From a virus, in the IMG/VR virus record IMGVR_UViG_3300025168_000296, positions 1 to 34,663 of that record: 34,663 nucleotides of DNA, one strand, 5' to 3'. Shown here piece after piece: positions 21,485 through 28,548 of the stretch. The notes below the pieces were generated by a model that ran no database searches, was not told where the DNA came from, and worked only from the letters and a program-made list of their open reading frames with translations. Made by a program: the position numbers and the translations under genes. How positions within the stretch are numbered: position 1 is the stretch's first letter; each line of letters starts with the position of its first letter.

Positions 21485-22366
21485 ATGGCAAATACATTTG
21501 CATCCCTCAAGAAAAGTCGGTCAAACGATCTTCAGAAACTTCAGACAGAAGTTGAGAAGATAAACAATCCTAAAAACAATTTCAGTCGAGAAGATGAACG
21601 TTTCTGGAAAGCGGAACTCGACAAGTCAGGTAACGGATATGCCGTTATTCGATTTCTTCCCCCACCCAATGATGAAGAGATGGCATGGGCCAAAATCTTC
21701 AATCATGGTTTTCAAGGGCCGGGTGGATGGTACATTGAGAACTCTTTGACCACTATTGGTCAGAAAGATCCATTGGCAGAGTATAACTCTACTCTTTGGA
21801 ACTCAGGTATCGAAGCGAACAAAGAGATCGCTCGTAAACAGAAACGAAGACTGACATACATCTCTAACATCTTTGTCGTTGAAGACAAGGCGAATCCACA
21901 AAACGAAGGTAAGAATTTTCTTTTCCGTTATGGGAAGAAGATTTTTGATAAGGTCAGTTCGATGGCCAATCCAGAGTTTGAAGATGAGAATGCAGTAGAT
22001 GTTTTCAATTTTTGGGATGGTGCGAACTTCAAGTTGAAGATTCGTAAAGTCGATGGTTTCTCAAACTATGATAAGTCGGAGTTTGTAACTGCGGCACCAT
22101 TGTTTGAAGATGATACCAAGATGGAAGAAACTTGGAACGCTCAATATTCCCTTACAGAGTTTGTCGGGGAAGATAAGTTCAAGTCCTATGATGATTTAAA
22201 GTCTCGTTTGGATATTGTTCTTGGAAACGTTGCAACACCAACAATGACTGCACCTACTACTGTAGAATCAGTAAAGGTTCCGTTTGATGGTGGTGAACCA
22301 ATCACACCCTCTACATCTTCTGATGAAGAGAATCTTGATTACTTCAAGAAACTTGCGGAAGCATAG
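21485..22366 (+). CDS. 32: Single-stranded DNA-binding protein gp32
   Basis: The 293-residue protein has the basic N-terminal LAST-type region (LKKSR, residues 8-12), the OB-fold core (ELDKSGNGYAVIRFLPPPND, NHGFQGPGGWYIEN, FLFRYGKKIFDKVS, FWDGANFKLKIRKVDGFSNY), and an acidic C-terminus for protein contacts. The T4 zinc finger region (H-x12-C-x2-C) is replaced by LTTIGQKDPLAEYNSTLWN with no cysteines, so the zinc site is lost. AAGGAGAAT precedes the ATG. Its stop lies two bases from the stop of the convergent tape-measure gene. Confidence 0.92.
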   Translation: MANTFASLKKSRSNDLQKLQTEVEKINNPKNNFSREDERFWKAELDKSGNGYAVIRFLPPPNDEEMAWAKIFNHGFQGPGGWYIENSLTTIGQKDPLAEYNSTLWNSGIEANKEIARKQKRRLTYISNIFVVEDKANPQNEGKNFLFRYGKKIFDKVSSMANPEFEDENAVDVFNFWDGANFKLKIRKVDGFSNYDKSEFVTAAPLFEDDTKMEETWNAQYSLTEFVGEDKFKSYDDLKSRLDIVLGNVATPTMTAPTTVESVKVPFDGGEPITPSTSSDEENLDYFKKLAEA

Positions 22367-22368
22367 TC

Positions 22369-24462
22369 TTACGCAGCGTGTCTAAAGTGTGACACAGCAT
22401 GATCTCGTCCAGCTCCTGGCAACATTTGGCCTTGGGGTTCGGGCGAGTTTATGATTGTATTATTAGTAATTACTTGTTGCGAACTTGTATCAATCACAGT
22501 CGGTGCAGAACTCGTTCCACCAGCACCACTCATTCCCACTCTATCCATTGCTAAATTATTCATTACTTGTCCTGCAATAGATGCAGCAATAGGTTGAATA
22601 AATCCTTGAGCTCTACTTCCAGATAATGGGATAATTGCTTCCGGGCCACCATCCATTGGAATACCACCACGAGCAGCACCCCTTCCTGTAAATGTTCCAT
22701 GTTCTCCAACAACTGTTCCAGATGATGGAAGATAAGATGGTCGATTTACAATAATTCCGCCTCTTGCCAAAGGAGTTACAGGAGCATCGGTACGTTGCAG
22801 AGCTTTCAACTCATCTTTCATTTTTTTGACTTCATCTTTTTTTGCTTGAAGTGCTCTACTTGCCGCTTCTTTATTACGTTCTGCCATGGGGCCACTAAAC
22901 GTTCTTCTGTCGAATTGTTCTTGTTTTACTCTCAATTCTTCTTCTGCTTCTGCAATTCCATATCCACCAAACATAGTTTCAGTTTCTTCTCTGGAAGCAG
23001 ATAATTGTGTAATTCTTTTTTCTTTCTCTTTGTCTGAAATATCAAATCCAGTTATTTTAATATTTTTTTCTCTCTCAGAAACTGCTGACTGAGCTTTTCT
23101 TTTTCTATCTAAGTTTCCTTTATCAAAACGAGACAGTTTTCCTTCTTTTTCTTTTTTCTCAAGGTCGGAAATTTCTTTATCAAGTTTAGCTTTATCTTCT
23201 GATATATCATCTATTTTTTTGGATTTAGAACGTTTGTCTATTCCAAAAATACTCAGAAAACCATTCCATTTATTCTCAAACCAATCTGAAATTGCATCTA
23301 CTGCTTTTGCAATTTTCTCACCACCAAACCAACCCAAAATACCACCAAGTAATGCACCGGCAGCAAAACCTATTCCAGTTCCAATAACAGGAACGATACT
23401 TCCTAATCCTGCACCAATTAATCCCCATTTAAGAGCATTTCCAGATACATTTCCAAAACTTCCTGCTTCGCCAGTTCCTCCAAAAATACCACCTATTGAC
23501 CCTGCAATTTTGGACACACCCCATTCATCCGATTTAAAATATCCATTAATTCCATCTTTGACTGCTAATGCAAGTCCGGCTATTAAAGCAGCAGGCCCTA
23601 CAAATTTCATTAATTGGGGGCCTAGTGTTGAGGTAAATGTTTTTCCTATTCCTGCAAATGCTGTTCCAAAACCACTCATTAAAGTTCCACCAAGAGTAGC
23701 GATTATTTTTTTAATTCCACCTTTTTTAAATAAATCACCAAACTTGAAGTCTCCAAATAATCCTCCCTTTTTCTCTCCTGGCATTACCCCACGAACTGTC
23801 TCTCCTCCTTTATCTCTGAGTCTTTCTCTTCTAGTTTCAGAAGTTTCTTGATTCCCAGCCATGAAGTTAAGATGAGATTCTATATCAGTCAACAATCGAT
23901 TGGTAGTATTGAGTCCTTCATCAACTTCTTGAATACCTCCAGCAGTTTCTTCTGCGGATTCGGAAGTTTTTTGTTCAACCTTACCTCCGTCTGTTTTTAT
24001 CTTATCCTTTTTCGCATCTTCTGCATTTTCTTCTAAAGTATCTGCAACATCTTTTGATGTTTCTTCTTGTAATATATCTGACTCTAAATTTTTCTTTGCT
24101 TCTATTTTTCTTCTTACTAAACCAGTAGTAAGAGTAGAAGCAATACCACCTAATGGGCCGAATGCTTCACCAAGTATTCCATCAAATCCACCCAATAAAG
24201 AATTGCCTATATTTCCAAATTCTTTTTTTACTGCACCAGTAGTCGTCAGGTCTGCTTTCTGAAGAGTAGCTAATTCTTTAGAAGCTTTGGTAGCAGCTTT
24301 TAAGTTCTTTTTTCTTTCCTCTGGGTCTGAAGCAATCTTTGCAAGTCTGGTGTTTGAGTCTGCAATGTCTTTGAGCCTAGCAATGGTGTCTTCACGATCC
24401 TTTTTCAACTGTTCGGACATCATTTTAAAATTTTCTTTTTGGGTTACTTCTACTTCTGCCAT
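22369..24462 (-). CDS. Tail tape measure protein (gp29-like)
   Basis: The 697-residue protein has coiled-coil N-terminal regions, a central glycine- and alanine-rich hydrophobic stretch (about residues 255-390), long charged helices (about 415-570), and the RGGIIVNRPSYLPSS...GGPEAIIPLSGSRAQGF ending typical of tape measures. Such proteins fix tail length and reach the host membrane. It lies directly downstream of gp26 and the gp51-like frame, as in other phages where tail chaperones precede the tape measure. It is convergent with gene 32, with a two-base gap and no terminator between them. T4 gp29 is about 590 residues. Confidence 0.8.
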   Translation of the reverse strand: MAEVEVTQKENFKMMSEQLKKDREDTIARLKDIADSNTRLAKIASDPEERKKNLKAATKASKELATLQKADLTTTGAVKKEFGNIGNSLLGGFDGILGEAFGPLGGIASTLTTGLVRRKIEAKKNLESDILQEETSKDVADTLEENAEDAKKDKIKTDGGKVEQKTSESAEETAGGIQEVDEGLNTTNRLLTDIESHLNFMAGNQETSETRRERLRDKGGETVRGVMPGEKKGGLFGDFKFGDLFKKGGIKKIIATLGGTLMSGFGTAFAGIGKTFTSTLGPQLMKFVGPAALIAGLALAVKDGINGYFKSDEWGVSKIAGSIGGIFGGTGEAGSFGNVSGNALKWGLIGAGLGSIVPVIGTGIGFAAGALLGGILGWFGGEKIAKAVDAISDWFENKWNGFLSIFGIDKRSKSKKIDDISEDKAKLDKEISDLEKKEKEGKLSRFDKGNLDRKRKAQSAVSEREKNIKITGFDISDKEKEKRITQLSASREETETMFGGYGIAEAEEELRVKQEQFDRRTFSGPMAERNKEAASRALQAKKDEVKKMKDELKALQRTDAPVTPLARGGIIVNRPSYLPSSGTVVGEHGTFTGRGAARGGIPMDGGPEAIIPLSGSRAQGFIQPIAASIAGQVMNNLAMDRVGMSGAGGTSSAPTVIDTSSQQVITNNTIINSPEPQGQMLPGAGRDHAVSHFRHAA

Positions 24463-24468
24463 CTTTAC

Positions 24469-24653
24469 CTAATTGTTTTGTTGTTTAATTCTTTCATTCT
24501 CTTCTTCAATCCATTTGGTCAGCATAGTCATGTAAATGTCTCTTTCGTAGGGCAACATATCCTCGATTTCCGTCAAACTCCACTTATGATGTTGTATCAT
24601 TGCAAAAGTGCTCAAGTAATAATTCTCAAGCGAGTTATGACTTAGGCTTAGCC
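24469..24653 (-). CDS. 51: gp51-like tail chaperone domain in -1 frame after gene 26
   Basis: After the slippery site at the end of gene 26 the -1 frame is open for 61 codons to TAG (24469-24471). It starts RLSLSHNSLENYYLSTFA, then MIQHHKWSLTEIEDMLPYE, RDIYMTMLTKWIEEENERI. An internal ATG at 24600 would give a 43-residue protein but has no Shine-Dalgarno sequence, and the 18 codons before it look like coding sequence. Cyanophage gp51-type proteins, as I recall, show the same HHKWSL...MLPxERD pattern. Expression as a gp26 fusion of about 302 residues is inferred. It ends six bases before the tape measure start. Confidence 0.75.
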
Positions 24654-25376
24654 GAAAAAAGAGTTAAGTCCCTGTACTATTGTTTCCTTGTCTTCTCCGC
24701 AAGTTGTACATTTGTATTTCACAGTATGTTTCAGTTGCGGCATAGTTTCAAAAAAATTCCTAATCATTAAAAATTGATCAGAAGTTAAATTATCAAAAAA
24801 TTCATCCAATTCCTCAGAAGTAAAGGAATCTTTTTCATGAGTTTCTTCTTGTGTAAAAATCATTGAAACAGAATCTTTAACCACATTTAGACTCTGCTCT
24901 GTAGAAGTATCTCCCATCATAATAGCCTGAACATTTTCAATGTTCGGATATTCCATTATGATTCCTATATCATCAGTCAACATAATTTTATTTGTATGTT
25001 TTCCGTCTTTTATAACTTTCACTTCTTCTAGGTTAATTTTTACATCAGATGTTTTTTCACAAAGTTCTCCATTATTTTGAGAACAGGGAAATGGTTTCAA
25101 TCCGATAGTAACTTCTTCTCCTACTGACTTAGCACGAAGTCTCAAAAATAAATATTCGATATCAAAAGTAGGCAATCGTTCTACATCAAGGTTTTCTTGA
25201 ACACAATTATTAATGATTTGTTTAACTGCATCAGAGATTGATTTCTCATCTTCTGACTCCATTGCAGTCAATAATATTTTTTCTTCCTTGACCAAAAATG
25301 GTCGATATTTAATAACACTCTCAGTCGATGGCAGAATTGCCTCATATACTGGAACGTTCAGTTTAGGTAATGCCAT
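24648..25376 (-). CDS. 26: Baseplate hub/tail chaperone gp26
   Basis: The 242-residue protein begins MALPKLNVPVYEAILPSTE and contains RPFLVKEEKILLTAMESED, YLFLRLRAKSVGEEVTIGL and a C-terminal YKCTTCGEDKETIVQGLNS, the pattern of gp26 in T4-like marine phages. In T4, gp26 takes part in baseplate hub assembly. AAAGGAAC precedes the ATG. It lies before the tape measure gene and ends in a slippery site that opens the gp51-like frame, which fits a role as tail-assembly chaperone. Confidence 0.8.
   Translation of the reverse strand: MALPKLNVPVYEAILPSTESVIKYRPFLVKEEKILLTAMESEDEKSISDAVKQIINNCVQENLDVERLPTFDIEYLFLRLRAKSVGEEVTIGLKPFPCSQNNGELCEKTSDVKINLEEVKVIKDGKHTNKIMLTDDIGIIMEYPNIENVQAIMMGDTSTEQSLNVVKDSVSMIFTQEETHEKDSFTSEELDEFFDNLTSDQFLMIRNFFETMPQLKHTVKYKCTTCGEDKETIVQGLNSFFG
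24654..24660 (-). promoter_or_regulatory. -1 ribosomal frameshift slippery heptamer T TTT TTC
   Basis: On the minus strand, gene 26 reads TCT TTT TTC GGC TAA. The heptamer T TTT TTC is a canonical X XXY YYZ slippery site in the zero frame, two codons before the stop. A -1 slip reads TTT TTT CGG CTA AGC and continues through the gp51-like domain. No strong downstream pseudoknot is obvious. Confidence 0.65.
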
Positions 25377-25411
25377 AATAAGTTCCTTTCATGACGGTTA
25401 ATAATAATTCA

Positions 25412-26023
25412 TTATGGAGTTCCGGGCGGGCCTCCTGTTGAAGCAGGCACTCTTGGTGATACTGATTGACCAATGCTATTTGTTAAAATATCATCAGATT
25501 CCCAATATGCATATTGCATTTCTACAGTCATTCTTGCAGGAGAATTTTGTGTTGAATGATTTAATTCAATTGCTGATATTGTTTTCGGCCAACATTCTTT
25601 ATATGACAATTTAAATGCAGGATTCCCCGATCTATCAAGAGCAGTTACTTGCATTTCTCCAATATAATCTTTATAATATGCAACATCATATCCCTTACTT
25701 ATATCTACCACCATATTATTCCATCTATCAAATATTCTTTTTTCTATATAATTTGAAGAACATAAAAACGAAAGTGAAATAGGTGTATATACTGGCCCAT
25801 TATATGCAACTTCTCTATTAAGTCCGTATTGTCTATCTAACAAACTCTGTAGGGATCTTCCTGCAAGAGCCACACTTTCACACATCAAGTTTAAGTCCTT
25901 AACAGAAGTGCCTCCTACAAGACAAGCTGCAGGAACACTTGTAAATTGTACTTGAAATTTATTTGGAGATGCAACTCCTCTTGCTGCAATTTGAGCAGCA
26001 AAATCATTTACATTGTAAGCCAT
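25412..26023 (-). CDS. gp19/gp54-family tail-tube-type protein
   Basis: The 203-residue protein has the tail-tube fold pattern: SPNKFQVQFTSVP, LMCESVALAGRSLQSLLDR, REVAYNGPVYTPISLSFL, and the C-terminal CWPKTISAIELNHS with MTVEMQYAYWE. The WP...L..D/N......Y..WE ending is a hallmark of the T4 gp19 family. Given its place among baseplate genes 26, 4 and 48 it is more likely the tube initiator gp54 than the main tube protein gp19, but the sequence alone does not settle this. GGATGGG gives a good ribosome-binding site. Confidence 0.7.
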   Translation of the reverse strand: MAYNVNDFAAQIAARGVASPNKFQVQFTSVPAACLVGGTSVKDLNLMCESVALAGRSLQSLLDRQYGLNREVAYNGPVYTPISLSFLCSSNYIEKRIFDRWNNMVVDISKGYDVAYYKDYIGEMQVTALDRSGNPAFKLSYKECWPKTISAIELNHSTQNSPARMTVEMQYAYWESDDILTNSIGQSVSPRVPASTGGPPGTP

Positions 26024-26025
26024 TT

Positions 26026-26619
26026 TTAACCCATCCTTTTTTTACTGTCTGCCCATACTTTGGACTTTGATGCTTTCTTAAATCTTTCCAATGGTAAGAA
26101 TATTGCAATTTCATTTTCATTTTCTTCTATCGGAATTACTTTCCTCACAATGTGATCATATCTATATCGTTTTACACATGGTTCAACTTGTGGGATCTTT
26201 GCAATTTTATTCCACTTAATAATCCCTCCACCTACCTTAGCCGACACTCTATCTAAAAGGATTGCACGAAGTTTGGGGTTAAGATAATGAAAATTCAAAC
26301 CCAAAAATGTATCGGATTCATATCCTATTAACATAATTAAAGGAAATGTATCATAATAAGGTAAAGTCATTTTGTGTTTAGGATTATAATAATATGCATA
26401 TAAATCCCCTAAATTTGCTCTCAGTTTAAGAATTTTTGGACTTACCTTAGTTTCTGCTTCCCGATAAAATTTTGGTGCATTTGTTTGTGTCCATTGATTT
26501 CTCAATGATCCTTCCAATCCCTTGATTTTTGTTTGAAACCATTTCGCAGATCTTTTTACTTCCGCTCCAACTGTTCCTGTACGAATTGCATCGGACACTT
26601 TATCTAATAAACTTGCCAT
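26026..26619 (-). CDS. Conserved T4-like protein, possibly gp2 DNA end protector
   Basis: The 197-residue basic protein contains YAYYYNPKHKMTLPYYDTF, PLIMLIGYESDTFLGLNFH, YLNPKLRAILLDR and CVKRYRYDHIV. I recall this PxYYDxFPLI...GLNxHYLxPKLR pattern from T4-like phages, where it is sometimes called gp2 (DNA end protector). In T4, genes 2 and 4 are adjacent, and here the gene lies directly after gene 4, which supports gp2. The ATG has no Shine-Dalgarno sequence but follows a GATAAATA element by eight bases. Confidence 0.5.
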   Translation of the reverse strand: MASLLDKVSDAIRTGTVGAEVKRSAKWFQTKIKGLEGSLRNQWTQTNAPKFYREAETKVSPKILKLRANLGDLYAYYYNPKHKMTLPYYDTFPLIMLIGYESDTFLGLNFHYLNPKLRAILLDRVSAKVGGGIIKWNKIAKIPQVEPCVKRYRYDHIVRKVIPIEENENEIAIFLPLERFKKASKSKVWADSKKRMG

Positions 26620-26626
26620 AGTATTA

Positions 26627-27079
26627 TTATTTATCTGGTATTAAGTGCTTTTCTGACATGATTGACCATTTCCATCCGTTCACTTCACAAACCTTTTCTG
26701 CAGCCTTCCACTTTGCTTCATTAACTAACCAAGTCTTAACCGCTTTAACATAACGCCTTTTCTTCTTCAATGTCACTTTTTCTATTAGTATTTTCTTAGG
26801 GGGTTTGGTCTGGACTAGAGGTTTGACTTCTATGAGAGTCCACCCTTTGTTTGTCTGGATAAGAAAGTCGGGAAAATATCTATGTCTCTTCTTATCCATA
26901 GGGGAAATGTAAGGTATCACAACCTCTTCACTATTCCATTTTAGAACCTTTTCGCTCTTTTCACACCATTTCATAAAGTTAAGTTCCATTAAACTCCTAT
27001 AAATAACATTAGTACTATCTCCGATGTATTTTTGGGGGTTTTTAACTTTAAATTTACCTTTATAGCGTTTTCTTCTCAT
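26627..27079 (-). CDS. 4: Head completion protein gp4
   Basis: The product begins MRRKRYKGKFKVKNPQKYI and contains DSTNVIYRSLMELNFMKWC, KWNSEEVVIPYISPMDKK and YFPDFLIQTNKGWTLIEVK. The pattern matches T4 gp4 (gp50), a head-completion protein with an endonuclease-like PD-(D/E)XK/TnsA fold; D and E-x-K of that fold are visible in PDF and IEVK. ATG 27079 is preferred over a TTG two codons upstream. Its start codon overlaps the gene 48 start on the other strand. Confidence 0.85.
   Translation of the reverse strand: MRRKRYKGKFKVKNPQKYIGDSTNVIYRSLMELNFMKWCEKSEKVLKWNSEEVVIPYISPMDKKRHRYFPDFLIQTNKGWTLIEVKPLVQTKPPKKILIEKVTLKKKRRYVKAVKTWLVNEAKWKAAEKVCEVNGWKWSIMSEKHLIPDK
26628..26635 (-). promoter_or_regulatory. 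Candidate late promoter (GATAAATA) on minus strand
   Basis: Read on the minus strand, GATAAATA matches NATAAATA. It overlaps the end of gene 4 and lies eight bases before the ATG at 26619, so a transcript from it would have almost no leader. Confidence 0.45.
26998..27005 (+). promoter_or_regulatory. T4-type late promoter TATAAATA for gene 48 operon
   Basis: An exact TATAAATA on the + strand lies inside gene 4, which runs the other way. It points at gene 48, whose ATG is 72 bases beyond the element. It would drive 48, 53, the hub gene and 5. Confidence 0.7.
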
Positions 27080-27962
27080 GGCCAATGTTCCAAAACTTTT
27101 AAGTTATCCTGCAACACTTGGTAAAGATGTTGCACAGGGTCAACATTATATGCTCATTGATTCATATGAATCTTCTAGTGCAGTAGACAGGGAAGGTCAA
27201 GGCACAAGAATGTCTTCTATTGCATTATATATTCCTCCTGCCGCATTGACTACAACAATAGGTCAAAATTATGAACCACTTAAAGGTGGATCAAGGTTGG
27301 CAGCAATGGGTGCAAGTGAAGGTGCAGGAACAAGTGCTGTTCTTATCGATGCAATGACTTCTGCTTTCACCAAACCACAAATTGTAAATGATTTTAGAGC
27401 TGCAGGGTTTGGACTTGCAAGAAATGCACACATGGCACTTGTTTATCGTGGCCCATCAGATTTTAGAACACATACTTTTACTTTTCAATTCTGGCCAAAA
27501 AGTGCAGATGAATCAAATATTGTTGATGATATAATTAAAGATTTTAAGTCTGGATCTACTCCAAGAATGGGAGCATCTATTGGCGATGTGAATAAATTAA
27601 CTGCTCCGTATTTTCATGCACCTAGACAATGGGAAATAAAATTTTGTAAGGGGAAAACTATCGAAGCCGATCGCCAAGCACAGGCGGCAACTGGTGCAGG
27701 GGGAACTAATCCTTATCTATTCCAAGTTCAAAGATCTGTGATAACAACTATGACTATCAATCACGATCCAGATGGTGTAGTTGGATTTCACCAAGATGGT
27801 TCTCCTGTTCATACATCTCTCGCTATTACTTTCCAAGAAATTCAATATGTGACAAGTTCAGATACAGTTTCAGATAAACAGAATGATGATACTTCTGATA
27901 TTTTAAGGCGAGATAGAGTCGAAGCAAATAAAAAAACAGACCCAATGAGAAATAAAAGATAA
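27078..27962 (+). CDS. 48: Baseplate tail tube cap gp48
   Basis: The 294-residue protein contains SIALYIPPAALTTTIGQNY, RNAHMALVYRGPSDFRTHT, FTFQFWPKSADESNIVDDI, and ITFQEIQYVTSSD near the end. These match gp48 of T4-like marine phages, which caps the baseplate and starts tube assembly. No Shine-Dalgarno sequence is visible because the upstream DNA codes for gp4 on the other strand. The next gene starts on the base after its stop codon. Confidence 0.85.
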   Translation: MANVPKLLSYPATLGKDVAQGQHYMLIDSYESSSAVDREGQGTRMSSIALYIPPAALTTTIGQNYEPLKGGSRLAAMGASEGAGTSAVLIDAMTSAFTKPQIVNDFRAAGFGLARNAHMALVYRGPSDFRTHTFTFQFWPKSADESNIVDDIIKDFKSGSTPRMGASIGDVNKLTAPYFHAPRQWEIKFCKGKTIEADRQAQAATGAGGTNPYLFQVQRSVITTMTINHDPDGVVGFHQDGSPVHTSLAITFQEIQYVTSSDTVSDKQNDDTSDILRRDRVEANKKTDPMRNKR

Positions 27963-28541
27963 ATGGCAAATTATTTTAAATCAATACCAAATGTCAAGTA
28001 TGACATAAACGGCAACGCACCGAATACGTTTCAGAAAGTGACAAATATAATGAAGCGGCCAAAGTTCAAACCAGCAGTTGTTAGTGAAATTACTGATTAC
28101 TATCCTTATCGTATAAAGGACGGATATCGCCCAGATATGGTTTCACAAGAAGTATATGGGACTCCTTCTTTTGCATATTTGATTCTGATGTTTAACGACA
28201 TTTATGATCCTGTATTCGACTGGCCATTGGGACTTACTCAATTCGATAATTATATTGTTTCCAAATATGGAAGTATGGATTCTGCTGTTAATACAGTTAA
28301 GTACTATTATCAAATAATACGTGCAGAAGTTGCAAAAACTGGAATTGCTGAAAGAATTCCAGCAGTTAAATACATCATAGATTCAACTGCATATGCACTT
28401 TTGGGAGATGATGATAAAACTACTATTTCTCAATATGATTGGGAATTTGAATTAAATGATGAAAAAACCGAACTGCAATTAATAAATGCATCTGTTATTC
28501 AAGATGTAGATTATGAAGTAAAACGTATGTTCGCAGCATAA
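27963..28541 (+). CDS. 53: Baseplate wedge subunit gp53
   Basis: The 192-residue protein begins MANYFKSIPNVKYDINGNA and contains YYPYRIKDGYRPDMVSQEV, YGTPSFAYLILMFNDIYDP and VFDWPLGLTQFDNYI. The Y-x-x-P..W.I...N.IxDPxxDWPLxxxxFxxYI pattern is diagnostic of the gp53 family. In T4 it joins the wedge late in baseplate assembly. It sits between gene 48 and the hub gene with minimal spacing. Confidence 0.88.
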   Translation: MANYFKSIPNVKYDINGNAPNTFQKVTNIMKRPKFKPAVVSEITDYYPYRIKDGYRPDMVSQEVYGTPSFAYLILMFNDIYDPVFDWPLGLTQFDNYIVSKYGSMDSAVNTVKYYYQIIRAEVAKTGIAERIPAVKYIIDSTAYALLGDDDKTTISQYDWEFELNDEKTELQLINASVIQDVDYEVKRMFAA

Positions 28542-28548
28542 TAATGAT

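Noticed and set aside
23219-23851. 210-codon open frame on the + strand
   Set aside because: It is antisense to the tape measure gene, proline-rich from the complement of glycine codons, and has no ribosome-binding site or family pattern.
25145-25152. AATAAATA within gene 26 as a late promoter
   Set aside because: It points against the local genes and has no gene to drive nearby.
27080-27085. TTG start for gene 4 two codons upstream
   Set aside because: ATG 27079 is a normal start with GGAAC upstream on the minus strand; the two extra residues add nothing recognisable.
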